This document shows, in pieces, positions 51,192 through 60,264 of a stretch of 64,000 nucleotides of DNA. Every line of letters starts with the position of its first letter. Position 1 is the first letter of the stretch. Source of the DNA: Bacteroidales bacterium (GTDB taxonomy: Bacteria > Bacteroidota > Bacteroidia > Bacteroidales > UBA932); the NCBI GenBank assembly GCA_017962235.1, contig JAGCVS010000019.1, positions 62,001-126,000 of the forward strand, in the 5' to 3' direction. Under the pieces are notes generated by a model. It made no database searches. It saw only the letters and a program-made list of their open reading frames with translations, and was not told the DNA's origin. The position numbers were made by a program, and so were the translations under genes.

Positions 51192-52984
51192 TATTTAACC
51201 TCTGTGATGTAGGGCATGCGGGCCATGAAGGTGGCATCCTCAGTATCTTTGAGAAAGCCGTATGCCTTCTCAAACTGGGTCATGGTCTCTTCCCAGCGGT
51301 TTGCGGGAGTACTGTTGCCGAACAGGGACTTTACTGAAACCTTGCCGCCGAACATCTCCATCAGACGCTCCATTGTGCTCTTGGGAGCGGGGCATTCAAC
51401 CAGTTTGTAATCTTCCAGACCTGCCAGGGAAGCGGCGTATGCGATGGCATCCACCAGACCGCCCTTCTCGTCTGCCAGACCGATGCCGAAGGCGTCACGT
51501 CCGCACCATACGCGGCCCTGTGCGATTTCGTCAACCGCCTCTTTGCTCATGTCACGGCCGCCGGAGACAATGGTGAGGAATTCATCGTATACACCCTCTA
51601 TCGAGTTCTGCATATATGCCTGCTCTGCAGCGTCCAGGCTGCGCATGCCGCGCAGTGCGTCGCTGTGGTCGTGGCTGTTGACACCCTGCACGTTGATCTT
51701 CAGGGTCTTCTTAATACCGCTGCCGATATTGGGAATCATTGCGAATACGCCAATCGAACCGGTCAGAGTGGTGTTGTTGCAGAATATCTTGTCGCTCTCT
51801 GCGCTGATCCAGTATCCACCGGAAGCTGCGTAGTCGCCGTAAGATGCCACAACGGGCTTCTCTTTGCGGAGCAGCTCCATCTCGCGGCGTACAAACTGCG
51901 ATGCCTGCACGCTGCCGCCGGGAGAGTTCACGCGGAACACCACAGCCTTGATGGTGGAATCCTTGCGTACCTTCTCTACCTGGGCTGCGAACTTGGCTCC
52001 CACGATAGAGGTCTGCTCATCGCCGTCGTTCACAATCTCGCCGTTTGCGTAAAGCACAGCCACTTTCTCTTTGGCCTTGGTCTTGGACACCTGTGCCAGA
52101 CGTGCGGGAGCATAGTCGCCCAGCTTCACAAAGCCCACCTTCTCAAACTTCTCAGCATCCACAAGGCTGCACAGATACTCCTTCATCTGGTCTGCATAGT
52201 AAATGGTATCCACCATATTGCGGTCCAGCAGGCTCTGAGCCTTCTCAAGCTCCAGATTGTTGATCCAGCCGTCCAGCTGCTCACGGGTAAAGTCGCGGCT
52301 GGCGCAGATCTCGTCTGCCATGGAGTTCCACATGCCGTCCACAAAAGCCTTGGTCTGGAGACGGTTCTCTTCGCTCATGGCATTCTTGATGTACATCTCG
52401 CCGGCAGATTTGAACTTGCCGTGACGTATGAGCTGAACCTCAACGCCCAGCTTGTCAAGCAGGTCCTTGAGAAAGTAACTCTGGGTGGAAAGACCCACTA
52501 TCATAGCTTCGCCGTCGGTGTTCATCACCAGCTTGTCGGCTGCGGAATCCAGGTAATAGTTCAGAGGAGAGAAGTTCTCTGAATATGCCACGATGGCCTT
52601 TCCGCTGGCGCGGAAGCGGGTCAGCGCGGCGCGCAGTTCCTCTGCGTTGGAGAGGGAGATGCTCATGCCGTCTGTGTTCATGTAGATGAGCTTCACCGCG
52701 GGGTCATCTGCAGCTGCGTCAATGGCGCGCACTGCGTCAAGAATGGTGAGCTTGCTGCCGTTGGAACGGTTCATCATTGCCATGGGGGACATATCCTCCA
52801 CTGCCCTCTCGCAAATCACGGTGGATTTATCTATCCTGAGAACTGCGTTGCTCTTGGGGACGGTGGGGGTACCCTTGCCTGCGGATGCGGCACTGCCCAT
52901 GCCGATAAGGAGGAACATGGCCACCAGCACTGCCAGAAGGCATCCCAGCAGCGAACCGAATACTATTTTCCAGAAAGTTTTCAT
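51191..52984 (-). CDS. sppA: Signal peptide peptidase SppA (67K type)
   Basis: A 597-residue inner-membrane serine protease with one N-terminal membrane helix (about 7-30). It degrades leftover signal peptides. The long form has two ClpP-like halves: the general base Lys192 is in the first (HGKFKSAGE) and the nucleophile Ser388 in the second (YAASGGYW), with the substrate-binding NSPGGSV at about 353-359. Length matches the E. coli-type tandem enzyme, not the short Bacillus type. It lies 24 bases after murF and overlaps the next gene by one base. Confidence 0.95.
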   Translation of the reverse strand: MKTFWKIVFGSLLGCLLAVLVAMFLLIGMGSAASAGKGTPTVPKSNAVLRIDKSTVICERAVEDMSPMAMMNRSNGSKLTILDAVRAIDAAADDPAVKLIYMNTDGMSISLSNAEELRAALTRFRASGKAIVAYSENFSPLNYYLDSAADKLVMNTDGEAMIVGLSTQSYFLKDLLDKLGVEVQLIRHGKFKSAGEMYIKNAMSEENRLQTKAFVDGMWNSMADEICASRDFTREQLDGWINNLELEKAQSLLDRNMVDTIYYADQMKEYLCSLVDAEKFEKVGFVKLGDYAPARLAQVSKTKAKEKVAVLYANGEIVNDGDEQTSIVGAKFAAQVEKVRKDSTIKAVVFRVNSPGGSVQASQFVRREMELLRKEKPVVASYGDYAASGGYWISAESDKIFCNNTTLTGSIGVFAMIPNIGSGIKKTLKINVQGVNSHDHSDALRGMRSLDAAEQAYMQNSIEGVYDEFLTIVSGGRDMSKEAVDEIAQGRVWCGRDAFGIGLADEKGGLVDAIAYAASLAGLEDYKLVECPAPKSTMERLMEMFGGKVSVKSLFGNSTPANRWEETMTQFEKAYGFLKDTEDATFMARMPYITEVK

Positions 52985-53008
52985 ATCAGTGTAGTTTATT
53001 ATTAATCG

Positions 53009-54343
53009 TTAAAGAACCTCCATAATCAGGGGGAGGCGGGTCGCGTTGGACCCCTTTATGAGTATGGTCTTGCCCTCCGGCTGCAGCTTGCGGAAGAACT
53101 CCTTGAGTTGCAGCGAAGTGTCAAACACCAAATCTCCCTCGGCGGCCACCGCCTTGAATTCGCTGGCGCCCACCAGGTATATCTCGTTAGTGATCTTGCG
53201 GGCCTTGGCCAGGATCTCCGCGTGGGCATCCTTGGAATACTTGCCCAGCTCCAGCATGTCGCCCAGCACCAGCGCCTTGTTGGGGAACGATGTGGCGGCA
53301 AAGTTGTCCAGAGCAGCGTTCATGCTGCTGGCGTTGGCGTTGTATGCATCCAGGATAACTATGTTGCGACCGGTGTCTATCAACTGCGAACGGCTGTTGG
53401 AGGGAACATACGCCTCGATGGCAGCCACAGCAGAGTCAAAGTCTACCTCAAAGTAGCCGCCCACGGCCAGCGCGGCAGCCACGTTGGTGGCGTTGTAAGA
53501 GCCTATGAGGCGGGTGGTGATGCGAGACACCACATCGGCCACCTCAATCTCCATGGTGAGATAGGGGTTCACGCGGGAGGTCTTGAGCACCCTGATTCCG
53601 GAATAATCCACGCCGTAGGGCATCAGTTGCAGCCCCTTGCGCTCGCGTACCATCCCGTCCAGATACTCATTGTCCACGTCGTAGAATGCAAGGCCGCCGT
53701 GTTCGCTGAGCCAGTCGTACAGCTCGCCCTTGGTTTTCTTGACCCCTTCAAAGCTGCCGAATCCCTCCAGGTGAGCCTGCCCCACGTTGGTCACAAGGCC
53801 GCAGGTGGGCATGGCCAGATTCACGGAGGAGGTGATTTCGCCGGGATGGTTGGCACCCATCTCCACCACTGCAATCTCAGTCTCGGGGGTTATCTCCAGC
53901 AGGGTCATCGGCACGCCGATGTGGTTGTTGCGGTTGCCCTGGGTGCAGGTTACCTTGTACTTGGTGCTGAGCACGGCGTTTATCATCTCCTTGGTGGTGG
54001 TCTTGCCGTTGGTGCCGGTGATGCCTATCACGGGGATGTCAAACAGGCTGCGGTGGTGCTTGGCCAAAGCGCGGAACGCCTCCAGCGAATCGTCCACGAC
54101 TATCAGCTTGTCGGTAAGGTCTTCAGTACAGTTTTCGTAAACGTGGATGTTGTCCACTACGCAACATTTGGCTCCCCGCTCCACTGCGTGCGCAGCAAAC
54201 TCGTTGGCGTCAAAGTTCTCTCCCTTCAGGGCAAAGAACATCTCGCCGCCCTTGATTTCGCGGGTGTCGGTGGTGTAGCCATTACAAGCCTTGAACAGCT
54301 TGTAAAGCTTCTCTACATTAAACTTGTCACCTCTTAAGTCCAT
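53009..54343 (-). CDS. murF: UDP-N-acetylmuramoyl-tripeptide--D-alanyl-D-alanine ligase
   Basis: A 444-residue cytoplasmic Mur ligase that adds D-Ala-D-Ala to complete the peptidoglycan precursor. The N-terminal substrate domain has TTDTREIKGGEMFFALKG. The ATP-binding loop is GITGTNGKTTTKEM. The central domain holds MGANHPGEI, and the C-terminal domain has ILDAYNANASSMNAAL and LVLGDMLELG. The start at 54343 (MDLRGDKF) fits the family; an upstream in-frame ATG at 54421 would run through the repeat-rich promoter region. A TATATTTG box lies 14 bases before it. It is isolated from the dcw cluster, next to sppA. Confidence 0.95.
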   Translation of the reverse strand: MDLRGDKFNVEKLYKLFKACNGYTTDTREIKGGEMFFALKGENFDANEFAAHAVERGAKCCVVDNIHVYENCTEDLTDKLIVVDDSLEAFRALAKHHRSLFDIPVIGITGTNGKTTTKEMINAVLSTKYKVTCTQGNRNNHIGVPMTLLEITPETEIAVVEMGANHPGEITSSVNLAMPTCGLVTNVGQAHLEGFGSFEGVKKTKGELYDWLSEHGGLAFYDVDNEYLDGMVRERKGLQLMPYGVDYSGIRVLKTSRVNPYLTMEIEVADVVSRITTRLIGSYNATNVAAALAVGGYFEVDFDSAVAAIEAYVPSNSRSQLIDTGRNIVILDAYNANASSMNAALDNFAATSFPNKALVLGDMLELGKYSKDAHAEILAKARKITNEIYLVGASEFKAVAAEGDLVFDTSLQLKEFFRKLQPEGKTILIKGSNATRLPLIMEVL

Positions 54344-54350
54344 ATGCTCA

Positions 54351-54417
54351 AGTTTCGCAAATATATTATTTTCTTCTTGTTGAGCGTCAGATCTTTTGCG
54401 AAACTTTTCCCTGACGC
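54351..54417. other. Interleaved inverted repeats upstream of murF
   Basis: Arm A AGTTTCGCAAA (54351-54361) is perfectly complementary to TTTGCGAAACT (54395-54405). Arm B GCGTCAG (54384-54390) is complementary to CTGACGC (54411-54417). The arms alternate A-B-A'-B', the order of a pseudoknot or of two mutually exclusive stems. The -7-like box TATATTTG (54358-54365, minus strand) overlaps arm A, so these could instead be operator half-sites. Confidence 0.5.
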
Positions 54418-54439
54418 ACAACCTTTTTATAACGTATCC

Positions 54440-54500
54440 CCATCCCTAAATCCCTTCCCTCGGGGGAGGGACTTACTCTACGCCCTTCGGGCTCTAATCA
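54440..54500. repeat. GC-hairpin intergenic element (possible dispersed repeat)
   Basis: Two short hairpins in a row, TCCCTC-GGGG-GAGGGA (54456-54471) and GCCC-TTC-GGGC (54482-54492), separated by ACTTACTCTAC-like sequence. The look is that of the short palindromic intergenic repeats scattered in many Bacteroidota genomes. Only one copy is in this window, so repetition is not shown. Confidence 0.35.
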
Positions 54501-54509
54501 TCACGCCTA

Positions 54510-54944
54510 TTACGACGTGCCGGTGGAGCCGAAGCCGCCGGCGCCGCGCGCACTCTCTGCCAGATCGTCTACCTGCTCCCATTCTACCCGCTCGTGACGC
54601 GCCACCACCATCTGGGCGATGCGCTCGCCGGGGTTGATGATGAACGGCTCGCGGCCAAGGTTAACCAGCAGCACGCATATCTCGCCGCGGTAGTCCGCAT
54701 CTATGGTGCCGGGGGCGTTGGTCACGGTGATGCCGTGCTTGGCAGCCAGGCCACTGCGGGGGCGAATCTGCGCCTCGTACCCTTCCGGGAGCTCAATGAA
54801 CAGCCCGGTGGGCACCATGGTCCTGTCCAGGCTGCCCAAGATTATCGGCTCCTCTATGTTGGCCTTGAGGTCCATACCCGCAGAAAACTCCGTGGCGTAG
54901 GCGGGTGCCGGGAACTTGGATTTATTGACTATCTTGACTTTCAT
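54510..54944 (-). CDS. dut: dUTP diphosphatase
   Basis: A 144-residue trimeric dUTPase that converts dUTP to dUMP. All five family motifs are present: AGMDLKA (1), [10 protein letters not shown] (2), [11 protein letters not shown] with the catalytic Asp (3), RIAQMVV (4) and the flexible C-terminal [10 protein letters not shown] (5). Length is standard. It begins three bases after the flippase stop, and 166 bases with hairpins separate it from murF. Confidence 0.97.
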   Translation of the reverse strand: MKVKIVNKSKFPAPAYATEFSAGMDLKANIEEPIILGSLDRTMVPTGLFIELPEGYEAQIRPRSGLAAKHGITVTNAPGTIDADYRGEICVLLVNLGREPFIINPGERIAQMVVARHERVEWEQVDDLAESARGAGGFGSTGTS

Positions 54945-54947
54945 ATA

Positions 54948-56438
54948 TCAGGCGTTACGTGTTTTATACAGATAGAACCCTGCCGGCAAAAGGTAGAGCA
55001 GCATCAGCAGCGTATGCACTCCCATCTTGGGCCAGAGCGACATCTCGGGCAACAGCAGTGAGCCGCCGTAAATCGCCAGCGCGAACCCTATCAGCAGCAA
55101 TATCTTTTTCCAGTTGTACGGTATCGGGTAATACTTGTTGCCCAGAATCAGAGAAATCACCATCATCACCAGATAGCTGGCGATATGCGCCCAGGCGGCG
55201 GCGTGATAGCTGAAGCGTGGCATGAACACCACATTTATGACGATGGTAACCAGCAGTCCCGCAAGGGTAATCCACACCGCATAGTTGGTCTTGCCGGAGA
55301 GCTTGTACCACATGCTTATGTTGAACTGCATGCCCAGCATCACGTATGCCATCAGCATTATCGGGGTGATTTCCAAACCGATGCGGAAATCCTTGCCCAG
55401 CATAAGGCCGATTACATCCAGATAGAGCATCACAAACAGGAAACCCGCCATGCAGAAGGCCACAAAGTAGGTCATCACCTGCGCATAGAGGGTCTTGGAA
55501 TCCTTCTGCTTCTCCCGCTGGAAGAAGAACGGCTCCGCCGCGTAGCGGAACATCTGCACAAACAGCGACATTATCACCGCTATCTTCACGCCGGCCTGAT
55601 ATACTCCAAGGTCAGCCCGCCATGCGGCACCGTCCAGCGCACGCATCAGCACGCGGTCCAGAAGGTCGTTCATAACCCCCGGCAGTCCCGCCAGCATCAG
55701 CGGAATGGAATAGACCAGCAGCGCGTGGCACACCTTCCCGTCCGGCTTGAAGCGCAGGCGGAAAATCTCCGGCAGCAGCATCAGCATGCACACGATGCAG
55801 CTCACAAGTATCGCGAAGATGGCGTATGTAAAGTCCGGCGTGGGGCTAACCAGGCTGGTAATCAACGCCCCGCTGTGGTTTGCGAGATAGAGCGGCAGCG
55901 CCAGGTAAAGCAGCAGGTTCACACCCAGCTCGGTGAATATCTTCAGGGTCTTTATCACCGCGAATTTGAGCGCCTTATGCTCATACCGCAGGCGTGCAAA
56001 AAGGATGGCGGTGATTGTATCTATCAGCAGGATGGCCCCCACATAGACTATGATTTTGCCAAAGCCTTCATAGCCCAGAGCGCCGGAGATGCTGCCGGAA
56101 AAGAGCGACACGCCCACAAAGAACAGCAGGCACAGCCCCAGCACAATCATGAACGCGTTGGAGAAGATGCGGTTGGGGTCTGCATTGGTATCCCCCGCCT
56201 CTGCGGCATTCTTCTCTTTCTGCGCGTATTTGAAGCAACCCGTCTCCAGCCCCAACGCCAGCACCACCTGAAGGATGGCTATGTATGCGAGGAACTCCGT
56301 TACTATACCGTAGTTTTCCCGGGAAAGGATATTGGTATAGAGCGGCACCAGCAGGAAGTTCACAACCCTTGCCAGAATTGTGCTCAAGCCATAGATAGCA
56401 GTCTCACCTGCAAGCTGTTTAAACGGATTCTTTGCCAT
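54948..56438 (-). CDS. Oligosaccharide flippase / polysaccharide biosynthesis membrane protein
   Basis: A 496-residue inner-membrane protein with about 12-14 hydrophobic helices, belonging to the MOP (Wzx/MurJ-like) exporter superfamily. The N-terminus MAKNPFKQLAGETAIYGLSTI leads into the first helix and is typical of the polysaccharide_synt branch in Bacteroidota. It would flip a lipid-linked oligosaccharide to the periplasmic face. No glycosyltransferases are nearby; the next gene upstream encodes a YfhO-type membrane protein, which also fits cell-envelope glycan assembly. Substrate not predictable. Confidence 0.87.
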   Translation of the reverse strand: MAKNPFKQLAGETAIYGLSTILARVVNFLLVPLYTNILSRENYGIVTEFLAYIAILQVVLALGLETGCFKYAQKEKNAAEAGDTNADPNRIFSNAFMIVLGLCLLFFVGVSLFSGSISGALGYEGFGKIIVYVGAILLIDTITAILFARLRYEHKALKFAVIKTLKIFTELGVNLLLYLALPLYLANHSGALITSLVSPTPDFTYAIFAILVSCIVCMLMLLPEIFRLRFKPDGKVCHALLVYSIPLMLAGLPGVMNDLLDRVLMRALDGAAWRADLGVYQAGVKIAVIMSLFVQMFRYAAEPFFFQREKQKDSKTLYAQVMTYFVAFCMAGFLFVMLYLDVIGLMLGKDFRIGLEITPIMLMAYVMLGMQFNISMWYKLSGKTNYAVWITLAGLLVTIVINVVFMPRFSYHAAAWAHIASYLVMMVISLILGNKYYPIPYNWKKILLLIGFALAIYGGSLLLPEMSLWPKMGVHTLLMLLYLLPAGFYLYKTRNA

Positions 56439-56487
56439 TTTAACAAATAACCCGTAAATATAGCATATTTTGTGAGTAGTTGTACGA

Positions 56488-58962
56488 TTATTTTTCCGGA
56501 GCGGCTTGGCGCGAGCGCCTGCGCATGCGCAAAATGCCCGTCACGGCAAACGCCAGCATAGCCCCGAACATCATTACGATGCAGGTCATGGAGAAGGCGT
56601 TGCCACGTCTTACGCTGTCGGGACGGAACTCAAAGCGGATGTGATGCGCGCCGGCAGGCACGTTCATGGCCCGCAGCGTATAGTTCGCACGGAAGTGCTC
56701 CGCGGGAACATCGTCTATATAGGCCTTCCAGCCAAAAGGATAGTATATCTCAGAGAAGACGACAGTACCGCCGGAAGGGCTGTCGCAGTCATATTCCAGA
56801 CGGTCCGGTTTGTATTCGGTAAGGTGTATCTCAGCCCCCTCGCCAGCCGGAGCAAAGCCCTGTACATAACCGCCAAAAGCATCAATATCCGCCACCACGG
56901 TGTTGCTCAGATCCACCTCCATCAGCGCCGCGCACTCCGCATCGGCACCGCTCACGGCCCGCAGGCTGTCTGCAAACCAGGCGTTGCCAAGGGCGCCGTC
57001 GTTGGGCACGGCCATGGTGATGCCGTCCTGCTCCACCACGTAGTACTTGGTATTAAGCATATCTATTACCGGATAGTGCATCTGGCTCAGGTGCTCGTCT
57101 ATCAGATCCTGATAACGACGCAGTTTGGCCGCGCTGTAGCCGCCTATTGATTTCAGGCGATAGCTGGTGCGGTTCTCGTTGAAGGGGTTGCCGCCGGCAA
57201 GGTTGAACACCCTGAAATTGGGGTCCTTGTCCTGCAGGATGGCCTGCTCCCACGGCTGCACCGCAAAGTTGTTTTCAAACTGACGGGGGCTCTGGAAGTA
57301 GCTTTCGTTGAAAAAGCGCTTGTCCACGCCCCAGAGATCTATGAGGATAAGGACTCCGAGCAGCGCGGCCGCCCATCCCTGCTTGAGTTTTCCGGAGGCC
57401 ATCAGCCATATCACACCGGCGCCCATGGCAATGAACAGCAGGCTGCGCCACGCATCGGCGGTAAGCATCGTGGCGCGCTGTTCCACTATCATAGGGAATA
57501 TCCACTCTATGCCCTGTTGCTTGAAATAGGCCGTCAGCTGGGCATCGCTTGCCCCCACAAACGGCAGCAGCGAACGGCCAGCCAGAGCCAGCACCAGACA
57601 TATACCGCCGGTGATGCCGGCACTCCACGCGAGTGCCTTCTCAACATCCTTGCGGCTGACTTTACCCTCCGCTATCTGCTTCACGGCCAGGAATCCCAGT
57701 ATCGGGATTGCAATCTCTGCCACAACCAGTATAGACGATACCGCCCGGAACTTGTCGTACAGCGGGAACCAGTTGAAAAACAGTTTTGTAAATGGCATGA
57801 AATGATATCCCCACGAGAGCATCACAGAGAACAGCGTGGCTGCCAGCAACGCCCATTTGTAGGGACCTTTTACCAGGAACAAGCCCAGTATGAACAACAG
57901 ACATATAATCGCCCCCAGATACACCGGGCCGGCGGTGAACGGCTGGTCGCCCCAATAGGTGGGAACACTGCGGCAGAAGCCGGCCGCCGCCTGCTGCTGC
58001 ACCCCTTTGGACACCAACTGCTTATATAGCTTTGAGTCGCGACCCAGCTCATAATTGCTGCTGCCGCCCATGTAATTGGGCACCAGGAATGTGAGCGTCT
58101 CGTCTATGCCGTAGCTCCACTGGGTGGCGTATTCTATATCCAGACCACCCTCTGACTTAGCCTCTGAAGCATCGCCCTTATGCAGATCGCTGTGTCCGCC
58201 GCGCATGGTCTGAGTCATATATTCGCGGTTGGCAAAGGTGCTTGCGCTGGTCACACCCGCCCCGATTGCAAGGCTCGCAAAAAAGATTAGCGTAGCAACC
58301 ACCCACTGCTTCATCCTCTTCTCCTTTATGTGGATGGAGAGTTCCGCGCACCACAGCACACCCGTCATCAGGCAGATATAATATGCCATCTGGGGATGCG
58401 GCGTGAGGCCCATCGCAGTGAAAAACATCACCATGGCGCTGCCCCACCCGTATTTTTTCCGGTAGATGAGCAGCATGCCCGCCATCATCAGGGTCATCCA
58501 CGCCAGCGAGCTGGTCTTGCCGCCGTGATTGGCGCCGATGATTATCAGAAAGTATGAAGAAAATGCTATCGCAACCGCGCCTGCCGCACTCATCCATCGG
58601 CCCACCCCAAAGGAGCGCATCAGTATGAAAAACGCAATCAGATAGAACAGGATGGTCATTATCTGATTTGTATGTCCCAGGTGGAAAAAGTTGTGCAGCG
58701 GGCTAAGGACCTTCTCCGAGAGGTAATGCGCCCCGCCTATCTGGTAGTTGGGCATGCCGGAGAACAGCGCCCCCGTCCACCAGGAATTGCCCCCTTCGTT
58801 GAGGCGGTAGTTGCGGCACTCCTGCACCGCCGCCGTACCGTTCACGCCGTCGGCATTGCCAATCACCTTGCCTTCCAGCACCGGATAGCAATAAACCGCC
58901 GCGATGGCGACAAACAGTATTGCAATAATGATGTACGGGAGGATATCTTTCTTGAAGATCAT
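56488..58962 (-). CDS. YfhO family multi-pass membrane protein
   Basis: An 824-residue membrane protein with roughly 12 helices in the first 570 residues, a periplasmic beta-rich domain (about 590-790) and a final helix with a basic tail (RMRRRSRQAAPEK). The layout and the FSEIYYPFGWKAYIDD segment match YfhO-type proteins, which are related to GT-C glycosyltransferases. In Firmicutes a YfhO homologue adds sugars to lipoteichoic acid; here a role in decorating envelope glycans is inference. It lies three bases after tilS and 49 bases before the flippase, so it is part of the same operon. Confidence 0.83.
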   Translation of the reverse strand: MIFKKDILPYIIIAILFVAIAAVYCYPVLEGKVIGNADGVNGTAAVQECRNYRLNEGGNSWWTGALFSGMPNYQIGGAHYLSEKVLSPLHNFFHLGHTNQIMTILFYLIAFFILMRSFGVGRWMSAAGAVAIAFSSYFLIIIGANHGGKTSSLAWMTLMMAGMLLIYRKKYGWGSAMVMFFTAMGLTPHPQMAYYICLMTGVLWCAELSIHIKEKRMKQWVVATLIFFASLAIGAGVTSASTFANREYMTQTMRGGHSDLHKGDASEAKSEGGLDIEYATQWSYGIDETLTFLVPNYMGGSSNYELGRDSKLYKQLVSKGVQQQAAAGFCRSVPTYWGDQPFTAGPVYLGAIICLLFILGLFLVKGPYKWALLAATLFSVMLSWGYHFMPFTKLFFNWFPLYDKFRAVSSILVVAEIAIPILGFLAVKQIAEGKVSRKDVEKALAWSAGITGGICLVLALAGRSLLPFVGASDAQLTAYFKQQGIEWIFPMIVEQRATMLTADAWRSLLFIAMGAGVIWLMASGKLKQGWAAALLGVLILIDLWGVDKRFFNESYFQSPRQFENNFAVQPWEQAILQDKDPNFRVFNLAGGNPFNENRTSYRLKSIGGYSAAKLRRYQDLIDEHLSQMHYPVIDMLNTKYYVVEQDGITMAVPNDGALGNAWFADSLRAVSGADAECAALMEVDLSNTVVADIDAFGGYVQGFAPAGEGAEIHLTEYKPDRLEYDCDSPSGGTVVFSEIYYPFGWKAYIDDVPAEHFRANYTLRAMNVPAGAHHIRFEFRPDSVRRGNAFSMTCIVMMFGAMLAFAVTGILRMRRRSRQAAPEK

Positions 58963-58965
58963 GAC

Positions 58966-60264
58966 TTACTGTTTTTTAAGTGAAAGCCCGATGGCGGCCA
59001 CGCGCCTGGTGGACGTTGTGATTCTGTGACGGTCGGCGATGCGGTAAGGAGCCACGGCGGCGATGTGTTCGCCGGCGGCATCTTCCCAGAAGACGATGCG
59101 GGCGCGCGACTTCTGCTCCAAATCCAGTTTGAGATCGGTGAAAAAGTCGCTCACAAGGCGGCTGCCCATCATCCCGAGGGGGGTGAAGCGGTCGCCTTGA
59201 CGCCAGGGTCTACTCTTTAAGCCTTCGGGCAGAGTATCGGCATCGGCATAAAGGGTGCCTGCAGGCGCCCCTTTAGGGTCAAAACCAGCGGGCATATCGA
59301 ACACAGAAACCTCCAGCCGGTAATCGGTATCTGTTCTGGGATATATCTTGAAGTATTCGCGGTCGCGGATCAGGCGGTGGGTGGGGCTCAGAAACTCCTT
59401 GCCGGAACCCGTGGCCTCCAGCGCATCCGAAACCTGCGAAGCCGTGAAACAGTATGGCTCCAGAAAGCGGAACATCCAGTAATCGCGGTGCGGCTCGGCA
59501 GTCAGTTTTTCAATGGATATGCACTCAGTATCGCCGTCGCTGGAGCACAACTCCGCCCGTTTGGCGGCGAACAAGCCGTCCAGAATCTCCTCCGCCTGGC
59601 CAAAGCGCTTCGCCTCCAGAGCGAATGTGTTCAAAAACGACGGATTGATCTTCTCGAACTCCGGGAATACGTTGTGGCGCAGCCGGTTGCGGGCGATGGC
59701 GGTATCGGCGTTGGTGACATCTTCCCTGAAGGCGATATGATGCTCCGCGGCGAACTCCTCAATTGCACGGCGGCTGAAGCCCAGCATGGGGCGCAGCACG
59801 GCGCCGTTAGCCTCCCGGATGCCACCCATCCCGCGCAGTCCGGTGCCGCGCAGCATATTGAGCATCATGGTCTCTGCCGTATCATTCTGATTGTGAGCCA
59901 CCAGCAGACGGCCGTAGCCATGCTCTGCCATCAGTTCCGTGAACCATCCGTAGCGGAGTTCCCGCGCCGTCATTTCAATGGAAATCCCGTGTTCGGCAGC
60001 ATAAGAGCGGGTGTCAAACCGCTTCACATAGAACGGGATGCCGGCGGCGGCACAGGTGTCGCGCACCAGAGCTTCGTCTGCATCGCAGTCGCCAGGCCTC
60101 AGCCCAAAGTTCACGTGCGCCACGCCCAGCTTACGCACCGGGGTGGAGTGCAGTGCCAGATAAAGCATCGTCATAGAATCCACGCCGCCGCTCACTGCCA
60201 GCAGCAAGGGGCAGTCGCCCGATGCAAGCAGCCTCTCCAGAGCGTTGTCAAAAGCGCGCTGCAC
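58966..60264 (-). CDS. tilS: tRNA(Ile)-lysidine synthetase
   Basis: A 432-residue enzyme that converts C34 of the CAU-anticodon tRNA-Ile to lysidine, so that it reads AUA. The PP-loop ATPase motif LLAVSGGVDSMTML is at about residues 20-33, followed by family blocks HVNFGLRPGDCDADEALV and AHNQNDTAETMMLNMLRGTGLRGMGGI, and the TilS C-terminal domain (SRPWRQGDRFTPLGMMGS). The start is GTG at 60264, overlapping the TAG of the preceding gene (TAGTG). The next in-frame ATG would remove the PP-loop, so the GTG is required. Confidence 0.95.
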   Translation of the reverse strand: MQRAFDNALERLLASGDCPLLLAVSGGVDSMTMLYLALHSTPVRKLGVAHVNFGLRPGDCDADEALVRDTCAAAGIPFYVKRFDTRSYAAEHGISIEMTARELRYGWFTELMAEHGYGRLLVAHNQNDTAETMMLNMLRGTGLRGMGGIREANGAVLRPMLGFSRRAIEEFAAEHHIAFREDVTNADTAIARNRLRHNVFPEFEKINPSFLNTFALEAKRFGQAEEILDGLFAAKRAELCSSDGDTECISIEKLTAEPHRDYWMFRFLEPYCFTASQVSDALEATGSGKEFLSPTHRLIRDREYFKIYPRTDTDYRLEVSVFDMPAGFDPKGAPAGTLYADADTLPEGLKSRPWRQGDRFTPLGMMGSRLVSDFFTDLKLDLEQKSRARIVFWEDAAGEHIAAVAPYRIADRHRITTSTRRVAAIGLSLKKQ

